DNA of 64,000 nucleotides from Podarcis raffonei (taxonomy: Eukaryota; Chordata; Lepidosauria; Squamata; Lacertidae): contig NC_070619.1 of the NCBI RefSeq assembly GCF_027172205.1, positions 1,064,001 to 1,128,000 on the forward strand, written 5' to 3'. A program made the translations under genes and the position numbers. The first letter of the stretch is position 1, and every line of letters begins with the position of its first letter. The notes under the pieces are model-generated. The model did not search any database, was not told where the DNA came from, and worked only from the letters and a program-made list of their open reading frames with translations. Positions 43,420-57,400 of the stretch are shown in pieces.

Positions 43420-43570
43420 TACTATTATTACCTGCTGGGCTTCCTGACTTCCCTGTTCCTTAGTTGTTGTTGTTTTAAATGTCTCTGTCCTGCATATAAT
43501 TCTGATGCACACTTTATCCTTGTATCGCTTTCCATTTGGCAGCAGCAACCTGCATTTTGTTGCCTTATTA

Positions 43571-43576
43571 AATAAA
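43571..43576 (+). promoter_or_regulatory. Poly(A) signal of cathepsin gene 2
   Basis: AATAAA 513 bp after the TAA stop, the first such signal downstream. Confidence 0.6.
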
Positions 43577-43892
43577 CGTGGAATTCTGAAACGCCTGTTG
43601 TTGCCGGAAACCGTGATGAACTTCCTGGGGAAAGTGGCAAATGAATATTTTAATAACTCGGTCGGTTGAGCATGAGAATCTCAGGGTCATGAATTTGAGC
43701 CCCACGTTGGGCAAAAAGATTCCTGCATCGCAGGGGCTTGGGCTAGACTCTAGGATAAATGAATGCCATCTGCATGATACAGAATTTGACCACACCTGGA
43801 TTTCCTACACCCACTTACACACCCTGGGGATGTTTGGAAGTTAACACTTAGTTAACAATGCTTTTCTGGCATTTGCTGTATTTCAGTTTGGC

Positions 43893-43894
<2 letters not shown>

Positions 43895-43927
<33 letters not shown>
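43895..43927. repeat. (TG)n microsatellite
   Basis: About sixteen TG units. Confidence 0.9.
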
Positions 43928-43928
<1 letters not shown>

Positions 43929-44082
43929 TGCTTCAAGCAAGGAGACCATAGCATGAAATGTGGTCCAGCTACCACCAGAGCAGCAGGGCCACAGGTTTAT
44001 AAATGGATTCCTCTCCAAACAGTATGGCCTTTCTACATTGAGGACATTGTTCTTGCTGTCCATCCCAACATGTTATGACATA

Positions 44083-44660
44083 GAATTGTAGAGGGACCCC
44101 GAGGGTCATCTAGTCCAACCCCCTGCAATGCAGGAATCTCGACTAAAGCATCCCTGACAGATGGCCACCCAACCTCTGCTTAAAAACCGCCAAGGAAGGA
44201 GAGCTCATCGCCTCTCGTGGGAGTCTTACACTGTCAAACAGCTCTCACTGTCAGAAAGTTCTTCCTGATGCTTAGTTGGAATCTCCTTTCTTGTAACTTG
44301 AAGTCATGGGTTCGAGTCCTACCCTCCAGAGCAGGAGAAAACAAGCTTGCTCCATCTTCCATATGACAGCCCTTGAGATGTTTGGAGATGGCTCTCCTAT
44401 CTCCTCCCAGCCTCCTCTTTCCCAGTCTAAACATACCCAGCTCCTTCAAGCGCTCCTCATCAGGCTTGGTTTCCAGACCCTTGATCATCTTGGTCGCCCT
44501 CCTCTGCACACCTTCCAGCTTGTCAACATCCTTCTTAAATTGTGGTGCCTAGAACTGGACACAGGATTGCAGGTGTGGTCTCACCAAGGCAGAAGAGAGC
44601 GGGACTATGACTTCCTTTGATCTGGACACTAGACTTCTGTGGATGCAGCCCATTATTTTT
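44083..44660 (-). mobile_element. CR1 LINE 3' end
   Basis: The minus strand encodes [20 protein letters not shown] and [17 protein letters not shown], followed by the CR1 tail. Collinear with 34675-35340 and 14158-14815. Confidence 0.85.
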
Positions 44661-44849
44661 TTGTACTTTTGTGTACGCAAACCACTTTGAGATCCTTTAG
44701 ATAAAGTGGTCTTTAAACTGAAATAATATTATATTTGTTGGCATCCCTCTGTCTTGAGAAACATTGGAGTATGCCTCTAGGGGGTGAAGTCAAACTGCGC
44801 TAGCAGCGCCAAAGTGACCCCACAGGGCGCAAGCCTGGGCAGTGTTTCT

Positions 44850-45010
44850 GAAGGTCCTGGGCTGTCCAGATGACAAGACCTCCCTCTTGGCCTTGCAGAG
44901 CAAGACGTTGGGCAAGAGTTGCCATCCAGCCATCTTTGGGTTTGTGTAGTGTTTACTCCTTAGCCTTTTCTTCTCCTGAAGATATCCTGCAAGGCAGTGG
45001 AAGTTTAGGC
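44850..45010. repeat. Unclassified repeat, partner of 1390-1600
   Basis: CCCTCTTGGCCTTGCAGAGC, AAGACGTTGGGCA and TTTTCTTCTCCTGAAG occur in the same order as near 1395-1570. Confidence 0.45.
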
Positions 45011-45030
45011 AATGCAGCATTTCTGTATTA

Positions 45031-45229
45031 CAGTGGATGCTCGGGTTGCAAACGTGATCCGTGTGGGAAGCACATTCGCAACCCACAGTGCCGCATCTGC
45101 GCACGCACGGGTCGCGATTCTGCGCATGCACAAGCGCCGAAACCCGGAAGTAACCAGTTCTGGTACTTTCGGGTTCGGCGCAACCCAAAATCGCACAACC
45201 CAAAGCATCTGTAACCCGAGGTATGACTG
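45031..45229. mobile_element. Tigger-like MITE, GC-rich subfamily, 199 bp
   Basis: CAGTGGATGCTCGGGTTGCA start and ACCCGAGGTATGACTG end with TA outside both. Its centre (CGCACGCACGGGTCGCGATT) differs from the 226-bp type. Confidence 0.75.
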
Positions 45230-46085
45230 TAGTTTTGAAAACTGTTGATTTCACCTGTCTTTTGATAATTTTTTTTTGTCCCTGGCTGTTTTATAAGTTT
45301 GATTTTATTGGCATTTTCATATATCGTTTTATGTACTGTAAAGTGCTTAGAGGTGGGTGGTTGTTTCTTTTGATTCAGCAATGTCTCCAAAAAAATTTAC
45401 ACATCACTTCGGAAGACAGGCGAACAAATGCCAGTGTACTGGAAGAAGCAAAGATCACCCGTGTCAAAGCAATGATTCTTCAACATCAGCTTTGTTGTAC
45501 TGGCCGTGTTGTGCAGATGCCTGATTATTGTCTTCCAATCTAAATAAAAGGGTAAACTTGCACACTGGCCAGTTTCCATTTTGACTTGAAATATTTGTTT
45601 CACTGCAACGACACCGACTGAGAGAAGCCAGGGCTCTCCGTTTGAAAAAAGCTCCACCTGGCGCCCACTACTCATAACTCTAGCAAAGGAAGCTAAAATG
45701 AGTAGCAGGGATATTCTATCTGCATGAGCCTTTGCAAACTTATTGCTCTCCAGATTTTTCAGGCGGCTCTTCCTATCGGCCCCAGCCGGAACAGTTCTGG
45801 ACTACAACTCCCATCAACCCCCAGTCAGCAAATCTGTTGGATGCTGCCTTCAAATCATCTGGAAGGCATCTGTAGGCTTAATAGGCTTAACTTGGCACAA
45901 AAGTTATCAACAGCCTTGCCATTTGTGCTTTTAACAACTGCTTTAAAAAGAAGGGGGGAAATACAGAATAACTCACATTCCCACCCCCATTTCTGGTCAG
46001 TTAGCCTACCTCACAGGGTCGTTGTGAGAGAATCAGGAATGCCCCTTGCTAAACAAAAATTGCTCCAAGAAGTGTTAAATGAGGG

Positions 46086-46110
46086 GACACACACACACAC
46101 ACACACGCAC
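46086..46110. repeat. (AC)n microsatellite
   Basis: About a dozen AC units with a few changes at its right end. Confidence 0.8.
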
Positions 46111-46184
46111 ACGCACAAGTCCACAGCCTTGGGGAAGTTTCGGGAAGCCTGTTTTGTCATTCTGGATGTTCTGTCCGGGATGTG

Positions 46185-46393
46185 TGACAGGAGGGGAAAT
46201 CCGAGCCAGTGGACGGGGGGGGGGGCTGTTATGGGAATCCGCCCCTTCTTAGGAGAAAAGGCTTCCTGAGATCAGCTGTGAGCCAGGAAGTGAGGGGAAG
46301 GCCAGCGGTTGAGACAAAACCACAGAAGAACCTCCTGAAGAGAGACGTGGTCGGTAACCAGCCCAGACTCGGAAGGCAAAATCTTTGCTACTG
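46185..46393 (+). promoter_or_regulatory. EBI3: Candidate promoter and noncoding exon of EBI3
   Basis: Two NF-kappa-B-like sites, GGGGAAATCC (46193-46202) and GGGAATCCGCCCC (46233-46245), and an ETS/PU.1-type AGGAAGTG (46285-46292) lie before a good donor, TACTG|GTGAGT at 46394. No TATA box is seen. The first coding exon starts after an acceptor at 47621-47622, so an upstream noncoding exon is required. Mammalian EBI3 is known to be driven by NF-kappa-B and PU.1. The assignment is inferred from position and motifs. Confidence 0.45.
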
Positions 46394-46399
46394 GTGAGT

Positions 46400-47620
46400 G
46401 TCCCCCCCCCTAAAAATAAAAATAAAAATTTAGGACTCCATTTACTGTTGCCATGACAGCAGCATGCAATGCAGTGCCTTTAACAAATCATAGCATAAAA
46501 GGATCTCTGCCCCAATGAGCCTGCAATGGCATGGCATGCCTGTTGCTCTCCCAATGTTCCCGGGGGCCACGCCATCTCCTCCCTTAGGACTGAACTTTGG
46601 GGCCCTCGCTAGTCATGGAGAGCTGGGCTAACCTGTCAATTTTGGTTTCTCTCAAATTCTCGTTTTTTTCCAGCCTTGAGTTCAGTCCTAGACATCAGTT
46701 TGCAATTAAAACATCTCTCTCTCTCTCTCTCAGCTGCCAATTTTAATTGTCTAATTTTAATTATGCTTTTAGTTACTTGTTTTGACTGTTGATAATTTTA
46801 ATATTTTGTTTTATAATTTTGTAAATCATTTAGAGGTGTTGTGGTTTTTTATTTTAAGAAGAAAATCTAATGGTTTACAAATTTTGTTAAAATAAATGCT
46901 AGGTGCCGCCGCCCCCCGCTCACTCTGCTTGCCACCCCTGCCTACCCGCCAACCCCTCCTGCCTTTACACCTCACTCACCTATCCCCTCCCAGCTTGCCC
47001 CAAACGTTTCCTCTTCCCCTCCACTCCCTGATCACCATGACCCCCCTTGCTTTTAAAGGAAGGGGGTGGGCTTCACAGAGCGGTTTGCAAAGCACCTCCC
47101 CCCATCAAACAGCTCACCTGGGCCACCTGCCATCATGCTAAAGTTCACCACCTACTGGCAGCCACATGAACTACAGTGTGATGACAGCCTTGCATTTTTA
47201 TGTATATAGGAATAAAGACCATTTGTGCCTGTAAAAGCTTTCAGGTGGTCATACTGCTTCACTTGCAACTGGTGGACATCCTCTTGTTTCCTGCTAAAAT
47301 CTTGTAAGTTTTAATAACACAAATTTTCCTGAGTTGTAGTTTCTTGTCCTACTTTTGTTGCACTACAGTACAAGAGTGCCACTCCAGACGGCAATAATGT
47401 GGTAACATTCCAGAACTAATATACCAGAGTGACCTGTGGATGGTCCAGTGTAAATCTACCATTACTGTAATGCACTCCTACTGCATCAATAACATGCTAC
47501 AGAATATACCCACCAAAAAACCAGCTGTCTGGAGGGGTCCTTCTTAGTTAAGTTGTAAGCTTGGAAAATACTGCATATTAAGTATTTTACATAAGTTGAG
47601 TTTTGATGACTCTTTCACAC
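46400..47620. other. Intron of the EBI3 5' UTR, nothing recognised
   Basis: No exon or element end is recognised. A CT run is at 46714-46732 and a C-rich stretch at 46905-47000. Confidence 0.4.
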
Positions 47621-47652
47621 AGGATTCGAAGCTGCACAAGCCCTGAAGGAAG

Positions 47653-48094
47653 ATGCAGCGGATAATACTGACAATCACATTTCTCCTCTCACCCGGTTTC
47701 CCTTCCCAAGAGGACATTGTTTGGTTCAACGGCTCAAGAGGTATGGCAGGGAGAGAGGCGAGGAGGGGAGAGGCTTGGCAGTGTGGCTGCTTTGCTGCTC
47801 CAAAGCTGCATGCAGATTCTCCAGAGCTCCATGAGGTCCAGCACCTTGCTTCCTGGAGCAACTCTTGCCATATCATCCAGAGGACCCCTTTCCAACCTTT
47901 GAATACTGTGTTGGGTTAATACTGGTGGGATCCCCCAGTCCTAAAACTCTTACTTAGCAGCCCCTGTGGTCCCCTTTAATTTGTGTTGTGGTTAATTTGG
48001 GGGCTTCACTGCACATTTCAGTGCATTGTGTAGAATTATCAACAGTTGGAACAAATCTTCTACTGCCCAAATTGCAAGCTTGGGGTGCCTATCA

Positions 48095-48142
<48 letters not shown>

Positions 48143-48410
48143 TTATTTGTATTATTAAATGGGTCTGGGAAAGCTCCCTTGTAGTCCCAGCAAATCATAG
48201 CAAGATCACATTGAAAACATTTATAGAGGATGAGGCATTGGTGATATTGTCCTGGTTCAAAGGCCATATGAGGGGATATCCTTGATGTTTCCCATGTACA
48301 CTTAGTAGCTGAGCAGCAGACTGAGCAGGCACAGTCTCAGGACCAGGGCAAGAGGCACTGAAGCAGCTCAGCCCAGCTAACCAAGACCGCTGAGTATAGG
48401 GCAGTATATA

Positions 48411-48459
<49 letters not shown>

Positions 48460-51400
48460 TCTCACAGGGTCATTGTGAGAAGGCTGAGAGGTGATATGAG
48501 AGCCACCTTCAAATATCTGAAGAGCTTCATATGGAAGATAAAGCAAGTTTGCTTTCTGCTGCTCCAGAGAGGAGGACCTGAATTAACTGATTCAAATGAC
48601 AATAAAGGAGATCCCAGCTAAACATTAAGATGCGCATTCAGATAGTAAAAGCTGTTGGACAGTGGAATGGGCTCCCTCGGTGGCCTCTCCTTCCTTGAAG
48701 GTTTGTAAACAGAGGCCAGAGGACCACCTGTCAGGGATTCATTAGCTGTGGTTCCTGCATTGTCAAGGTTTGGACTAGATGGTCCTTGGGAGTGCCCCCC
48801 AACTCTATAATTCTATGGTTGTAAGAAAATAGGAGTTCTTTCTTGTGTTCTACTTGTAAGCTCTGGGATAAAAGATAAGTGCTGCAAGCTTATCTCTTCC
48901 TCTGATGCAGTACCACGCAACTGTTGTATATTATTAATTGTTCCCCCCTTCCATTGTTCTTTTTTTGGGCGTGGGGGGAACACAGGAGTTCCACTGGACC
49001 AGCAGTACGCCAGCCTTGGGGCGCCTGAAGTCCTCTTGCATTGCCCCGTCCCTGAAGGCAATTCTACGGTGGGATGGAAAATGAGCAGCACGTTCCGTGG
49101 GATTTTGAAGGCAGTGAGAAGAGATGGCAGCCTTGTTTTGCAGAACGCCAGCCTGGCTCAGAATGGGGAATACAGTTGCCATGATCTCGCCACTGGGCGG
49201 TTGCTGCGGAGAATTCATCTGAAGCTGGGCTGTGAGTAGAAAAAGACAATTACAGTCCACATTCCTTATGTCTCAAGTTCTTGATGTCTGGTCTTTTGTG
49301 ACTCTGCCCCTCTCTGGTTGATTCCCCACCAGAGTCTAACTAAGAGTCTGCCTTTCTGTAATCCAGGATTTCCCAAACTTGGGTCTCCAGCTGTTGTTGG
49401 ACTACAATTCCCATTATCCCTAGCTGCAGGACTAGGACGATGGGAACTGTAGTCCAAAAACAGCTGGAGACCCAAGTTTGGGAAACCCTACTTTGAATTG
49501 GTTGGAAGAGGAATTAAAATTCAGCGTAGCACTTAACTGCATGCTATCGTGGCATGGCTTTCCCATGACCAAGATTCTTCTATAGGATTTTCTTAGAAAG
49601 AGGTCCTGCTCACCAAAGGCCCCTGCAATGTTGATTAGAAGCTTGCTCCTTGCATCTTCTTCATCTTAAGGCATCGGCAGCCCCTTAATTTGGTCTGGTC
49701 TTGGTCTGTGGGAGGTGACTTAAATCACTAAGCTTCTTTCAATTTTTTAAAATTGGAAAAGAGGGGGGTTATGCGGGGAGGGGGTGGTAAATTAGGAAAC
49801 AAGAGGAAACAAGTACCTGTAATCTGCCACTTGGGTGCTGATGGCAGGAAAATGGGAACAGAATAAGTAAAGGCACAAAAGAGAGTAATTCAGCAGTGCT
49901 TTTGCTTTTGCAATTGGTTGTAGAAGCCACAAGGAATAAGCTTCTAATTAAAGGCACAGTAGGGTTTAAAAGTTACAACGTCCACAGGAATTTACCCTTA
50001 GCCATGGCAACATCCTAATGATTTGGTTTTTGTTTCAACTTACCATATACCATAATTGGCAGGGAAGGTAAATGTCACAGAGGTCCCCATTATTAAAAAA
50101 AGAGGGTTTCATACTTATGAATATCCTATTGCATCATCTGGGCAGCAATTTTTCTTTTCAGTTTCCCAGTCTCAAACTCAACAAAGTTGCCAGCTGACAC
50201 CAGTACCTCAATTACTGTTTTTGCACTTTTGATATAATCACATTTCCCACAATGGCATTATTCCCTGTGTTTGTGGTGTTTACTGTGTTAAAAATACATT
50301 TACACTTTGTTCAAGACTGCTTTCAACTATTTTTAGGGTGGCTTCTAATGCCTGTTTAGTTCTTCTGCATATTTCTTGTAGGACTGCTGTCCAAAAGGGT
50401 TGGATTTTGGGGCAATCCCACTACGTGTGGAGGTATGTGCCTGTACAGCTGCAGCCTCTCCAGCCTTTTGGTTAGATTCCTGGGTGTGTCAGCACCAATT
50501 TCTGTGGTATTAGGTACCATCTATAAGTAAGTTCCCTTCTTTTAGCTAAGATGGATTTCAAGGGAGGTTTAGACCACATTTTAGTCTATTGGGTAGGGTT
50601 TATTTCGTAGCCTATGTCATGCTCCCATTGTTTTTTGATTGTGTTGAGGGATTCTGGAGCAGTATCTTGTATATTGTGGATACCATCTTCTAGCCGTGTC
50701 CCTCTGCTGCCAGGCGAAGGTTTTCGAATGTGGTCAAGGGCCTAGTGGCTACTGATTTTACTGCTGGATTAAGAAGGTGTGGTGTGTTAGCCAAGGTATT
50801 TGGGTGTCCCCTAGTTTGTCTTGTATTTCTTGTGTCCATATGGGTTTGTTATTTTTATAGCATGTTAGGCGGGATAAGCCTTTGGTTTGCCAAGTTTTTA
50901 TTTGAAGCATTGGGCTGCATGAAGGAATAGTGGGTGATGAGTCAGGGGGTTAACTGGGGTTGGGGACAGTTTGACTACTTTTTCCTTCCTGTGGGAACCT
51001 GTTAAGCATTGTGGGAATTTCCCTTAGTTTGTTTTGAAGGAATGGGCATGCTGTGGTGGGGGTGTTTTCAATTGTGGGCCTCTCCAAGTACAGTGATACC
51101 TCGGGTTACATACGCTTCAGGTTACATACGCTTCAGGTTACAGACTCCGCCAACCCAGAAATAGTACCTCGGGTTAAGAACTTTGCTTCAGGATGAGAAC
51201 AGAAATTGTGTGATGGCAGCAGTGGGAGGCCCCATTAGCTAAAGTGATACCTCAGGTTAAGAACAGTTTCAGGTTAAGAACGGACCTCCAGAACGAACTA
51301 AGTTCTTAAACCGAGGTACCACTGTATACCCATTGTTTTATCTCATCTTCTAGACTGCATGGGATTAGTTCTATGTTGGGAATGCCCCATCCTCCTTCTG

Positions 51401-54400
51401 AGGGGGGGGGAGGTGCAGGTATTTGAGGCTTATTCTTGGCTTTTTGTGTGAGGAAAATAAATGAGTGTAGTTTTAGGTTAATTTTGGGAGGGTAATCATT
51501 TTTATCATGGCTGTTTTGTCCGAGAGGGCGAAACTGGTGTTCCATTTCCTCAGGTCTATGTTAATTTGTTGCCACAGGGGGTTGTAATTGTGGAGGTGTA
51601 GTTTGCTGAGGTTTCCGGTTATTTGTACCCCTAGGTATCTGAATTTGGTGCAGCAGAGTTTTGTCTTTGTGGTGTTGGTGATACAGAACATCTTAACTGA
51701 ATATGAAAATGAAAAATGTGTTTGTTGGTTGACATTTTCATGGAATTACTCAAATGTAACTGTCTCCCCAACAGATAGTAAAGTGGAGCGAGAGCAATGA
51801 CCAAAATCGGGTCATGTGACTGACTGGCTAAACACCACGCATTTAATGCATAATTCTCCACCTACATGATCCTGGGAACTGTCAGGGACTGGGCAGATGA
51901 GATTGTGGTGCAGTGGCAGATCCTCCTCCCCTAGGAGCAGACATGCTCTGCCTGTCTCAGAGCAGAAAGCAAAAAAGAACATTGTCCTTAGCAGCCAGAG
52001 TAGGCAGCTGGAGGGGTCTGATTGCTAGGAAGCAGCTAGAATTGGCAATATTACATGTACCACATAAAACCCATTCTACACATGTAAGAAATCAATATTT
52101 TAGTGTGGCAGCACCTACACTTTGGAACTCCCTGCCTCTTGATATCAAGAAGGCGCCTTCACTGTATTATTTTGGTGCCTGCTAAAAGCATTCCTGTTTA
52201 GACAAGCCTACCCAGATGCTAAGAAAGTCAAGGTGATTTGAGTCTTTTAACTTTTCTATGCTTTAAAGTATGGTTATGGACACCCCCCCCCCCCATTTTA
52301 TAGATTTAGCTTTTTTGGTAAACCTCTTTGAGGGTGTTTTGTTTTTGTTTTTTACTATCAAGCAATGCATAAATTTTATGAAATAAATAATTAAACCACC
52401 TTTTCTGCTCCTCCCCTTTCCTCCAGACCCACCTGATAAGCCTTTAGTATGGTGCTGGTCCACCACCTACCCAGCCATCAATTGCTCCTGGAGGTTGGAG
52501 ACAAAGACACACCTGCCTACTTATTTTTCCTCCACGTACAGGTAAAAAGAAGAAACTCCCTCTTATTGGTATCATAGATACAGCTGTGGCAATCCGGCTT
52601 TTCTCTTCACAGAAACAAAGGAAACAATATTTATAAAATTAAAGTGAAGCTTTCAGAAGGGCTACAGGGCTACCCATGACGCTCATAAACCAACTTGTTT
52701 CCTTAGTAGGTGTCATGGACTGGTTGGACACAGGGATGGTGGGAGGAACCAGCTAGGAAACCCCAAGGGAGGGGCCACCAGGTGGCGCGTTGGAAGATGG
52801 CCCACAATAACATCTCTCTGACCCATTGAGGTAATTAAGGAGCTGCTATGGGAAGTATGCAGCCTTCCCCACCCACCCCAGGATATGGGGGGGCCCTGTC
52901 TTGCCAGCGGTGTTCACAATGCACCCCCTGATCCGAGAGATGGGGGTGCTGAACACTTGGCACAAGCCCTCGGTGAAGTCAGCTCTTCCTGACGCCGATT
53001 CCAATTAGCGCGTGCTGGTTGCTTCAGCTCGGAATTATAATTGGAGACATACGATTGGAGATAAAGCTGAAGCACATATATCAAGTAAAGCTCGACAGAT
53101 AAGGCTGCTGATTAATGGATCTCTGTGACGGACGGATAAGTAAATCTTCTGATGAACTAGGAGACTGTATGTTTGGAACGAAGGGGGGGTGGAGGAAAAG
53201 ACCCTTCCCCCCCCCTCTTTGCACAATGTGATACAATAATCCTTCACCCCAGAAAGAAATAAGATCGTCGCGTTTTTATTAATCATAAGCAGGATTTTAA
53301 GAACTGTGTGGGGACGGATTACAACAGGAGAGAAGACTGGTGAACGGTGAGAAAGAGGAAATTTTTTATGACGCAGTTAAAAAATGGCATCTCGCCAAGA
53401 CAGGCTTGCCGGAGAAAGAAGGACAGGGGGAGGAGAATCAGGACTGTTTGAAAGAGAAGGAGTACTGGAATGCAAGTTTGACCTGACAGAGCCCCCTGAT
53501 TTATTTGGCTAGCCTGAGAAAAAACAAAGGACAGACCGAAGTTTAATTTTGTTTATGGAAGCGCTGAACAGAGGCTGTCCCTGGTCTTTGAAGAGTACAA
53601 AACCCACACAGAGACGTCAGTTTTCAATCTGCTTGTGAGAATCATCAGAGATCGCAAAGAAAGGAATATATGATAACAACAAGATGAGAAAGAAAGTAAT
53701 AAAGGACTATCCAGATCGAACTGGATAGAACTGTCTAATTAAAGCAGTAAAATAAGTGATGCCTGGAGTTATCCGGAATTTTGGACTCGTGCCGAGCTTG
53801 ATGTATGGGTACCCTCAACAAAATTTAAAATTTGGCTGTATAATTTGGAACTAATGTGATTTGAACAATGTGATGTGATTGGCCTGTTAATAAAAATTAT
53901 TTTTAAAAAAAGGAAACCCCAAGGGAAGAAGGCTCAGAGCCCAGGGACTGCAGGTGGGACGACAATGAGTGGTCAGAGGGAGCAGACTGGGAAAAGGTGT
54001 CAGAAGCTGAGGAGGTAACAGGTTTTAGTGAGCAGGGAGAGTCTGTGGCAGAGAGGGCAGAAGAAGAAGCTGGAGAGGAAGGAGGCCAAGAGGCAGAGAT
54101 GAGCTTCACGCAAGCGCAGTCTCAGATTGCATGGGGAAAACCCTGGAGAGGAGGAGACTTAGGCAGCTGTGGGGAGCCAGGGACCTTTAGTCTCAGCAAC
54201 TGCTCCACAGGGCAAGAATTGCTGTGCTCATGAGGCCTGACACTCCTGTGCAGCTCCTGTTTTGCTAATATGGAGTTAACTTCAGCTCGCTTGGGGTGAT
54301 TTGTTGCTGGCTTGCTCTTGTCACTAGGTGGCCTGGGAAGCCCATGCTAATCTTTGACTTCTTTGCAACCCAGGCTTGGCATGGGAGGAGAAGTAAAGGA

Positions 54401-57400
54401 GTGTGTCCAAGCTACCACAGTGGCCAACAGCTGCTCCATCGACAATGTCCAGATGTTCTCCATCAATCCCTATGTGCTGAATGTAACAGCGGTGAACCCC
54501 CTGGGGGCAGCGACGACCCACTACTACTTCTTCCAGAATGAGATCCGTAAGTTTTCATAGAATCACGACACACATGATTTCCCTCAACTTTTCTAACGGA
54601 AGGAAGCAGGATTCATGCTGACGGCAGTAACATGCTGTTGCTCTTTAGACATTGCTGGACTACAGCTTCCATCATCGCTGACCATTGGTCATGATGGCTG
54701 GGGCTGATGAGTCACTAGCCAATACCTGGCCACACTAGCTAGCCCAAAGAAGGATCCCCTGTCCTCTGGTGGAGGCAGATGAGCAAGTCTTCCACTGCTT
54801 CGTTGGGGCAAAAGTCTGTACAGTGCAGAGATAGGGAACTTGTCCATCACTGGGGGATTTGAAAGGTTTTCAACCACAAGGGTGACAGAAACAGGTTTGT
54901 AGGTTCAGAGTTTTGAGGGTACATTGTGTTACACAGAGTGGCTTTTACAGAGCTGGCAGGATTGACTCCGAATGTTGTCCACATTAACACCACACATTTA
55001 TACCGCTTTAAACAAGCATGGCTTCCCCCAAAGAATCCTGGGTAATGTAGTTTGTAAAGGGTGCTGAGTTGTTAGGAGGGCTCTATCCCCCTCAGAGCCA
55101 CAATTCCCAGAGTTCCTCGGGAAGGACTGTTAAACCTCTCTGGAAACTGTAGTTGCATGTAGTGGGGTCTCCTAACAATCCTCAGCACCCGTAACAAACT
55201 ACAGTTCCCAGGATTCTTTGGGAGCCATAACCATTTAGTGCCTGGTGTGAAGGTGGCACCGTAGGCCACACATGCTTCTTCCATCTCTCCACTTGCTTGC
55301 TTGGTATTATTTTCTCTGCACTGGCTTTTTCGTAGTCAAGCCTGACCCTCCAGAAGACTTGACCGTCTCCCAGATCCCGGGCCAGAGGAAGAAGATACTT
55401 TTGGTGTGGAAGCCCCCCAGCTCCTGGAAATTCCCAGAATACTTCCCCCTCAAATACTTGATCCGTTACTCAAGGGATGGAACCAACACCAGCAAAATGG
55501 TGAGAGAGAGCCCCATATATGAGTCAGGGCTCTGTGGCTTTAGGACAGAATTGCTGCGCTTCCTGTATTTGACCGTTGTGCTTCTTCTTGCAGCCCTTCC
55601 TTTAATGCTTTGGTGCACAGGCTGCTGGCTTATTGGAGATAATAGAAATAGTAGTAGTAGGCCTGTCAAATGACCACGCAGCAACAGAGAAATAAAGCAA
55701 GAAAGCTTTAATTGTTTGCTGGCAGCAAGCAATGGCACGGAGGAATAAGTTCCGAAGTCCGGCCACAGGGGAGGCTTCCCTTTAGACAGTCTTGAATCAG
55801 GTCTTTATCCAATCAAAAGTTACAGCATTGCACATACTCTGATAGATACAGTAGATTCTGCCTAGAGACAGGGCATGACCCTTCCATGTACTAATTTGGT
55901 AATCCTTATCAGCCTATCTCTGTGTCTGAGTGTATTTATTGGATACGGGGGCCTGGCCTAGATCAACAAAATGTTCTTCCTTGCTTAACATTTTAACTCT
56001 CAAAATGGCTTCCCTGAGCATGTTGCCACAGTACAGTGGTACCTCTGGTTACGTACTTAATTCATTCCGGAGGTCCGTTCTTAACCTGAAACTGTTCTTA
56101 ACCTGAAGCACCACTTTAGCTAATGGGGTCTCCTGCTGCTGCCACGCAGCCGCTGTGCAATTTCTGTTCTCATCCTGAAGCAAAGTTCTTAACCTGAAGC
56201 ACTATTTCTGGGTTAGCAGAGTCCATAACCTGAAGCGTATGTAACCCGAGGTACCACTGTAGTAGTAGTCGTAGCAGTAATTTATTTTTGCACCCCAGCC
56301 ACTCTAGGCGGTTTCCAATGTAATATCGTGGCCCACTTGGATACGAGTCAGACTATCAGCTAAGCATGGCTGTAAGCCTGAAACATGATTGCGAGCAGGA
56401 CCTGTAAGAAATTGTGCTGTGAATTTTAGGCGAGGGGGGTCCAAATACTGTGATACCTTGGTTCTCAAACTTAATCCATTCTGGAAGTCCGTTCCAAAAC
56501 TAAGGCACACTTTCCTATAGAAACTAATGTAAAATGGATTAATTCGTTCCAGACTTTTAAAAACAACCACTAAACAGCAATTTAACATGAATTTTACTAT
56601 CTAATGAGACCACAGATCCATAAAATGAAAGCAATAAACAATGTACCGCAGTCACACAGTCAATCCATCAGTAGCTGAACTGGGTTCCACACAGTCACAA
56701 AAACAAAACAAAAAAGCCACAAAAACAAAAATGCAAAATAAATAGCAAAAACAGACAGACTTCAGTGTAACACTCCAAATGGAAGTGTGTCACTCAAAAC
56801 GGAAGCGTAATACTCAAAACGGAGCATGCTCAGCTTCCAAAAGAAGTTTGCAAACCAGAACACTTCCAGGTTTGCAGTGTTTGGGTTCCAAGTTGTTTGA
56901 ATGCCAAGGTGTTTGAGAACCAAAGTACCACTGTAGAAGGGTATAATTAATATAATATAATTAAGCAGGGCGTGGAGTGGGCAGAGAAAGCTTTTTCTCT
57001 CACTCTCTTGCTACTAGAACTCGGAGACCTCCGTTGAAAGTGAATGTGGGAAGATTCTGGATAAAAGAAGCCCCTTCTCCACACTTTCCCACAGGAAGCA
57101 GCAATGGGCACCAACTTGGATGGCTTTAAAGTTGCTTCAGGTCTCTCCCCTCGCATTTTATCTTCACAACAATCTTTGAGGTAGATAAGGCAGAGATACT
57201 GTGATAGGAATTTTGAGGTTTTAGATATACGTTAAATGTTCATAAGTGTTACCAACCAAGCACGTATATAGATCAGCACAGGAAGACCAACCTGAAACCA
57301 TTTTTGATTCCCAAACTGACCAAATGTTTTCTCTGCAAGGTCAAATGAAAATGGAAAAGCCTCCCCATTGTCTTCACAAATCCTGTCTTAAGGACACATT

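Noticed and set aside
46209-46397. Short open frame at the EBI3 upstream exon
   Set aside because: It overlaps the candidate noncoding exon and has no signal peptide or domain.
48095-48459. CRISPR-like or tandem array
   Set aside because: Simple triplet microsatellites in a vertebrate intron.
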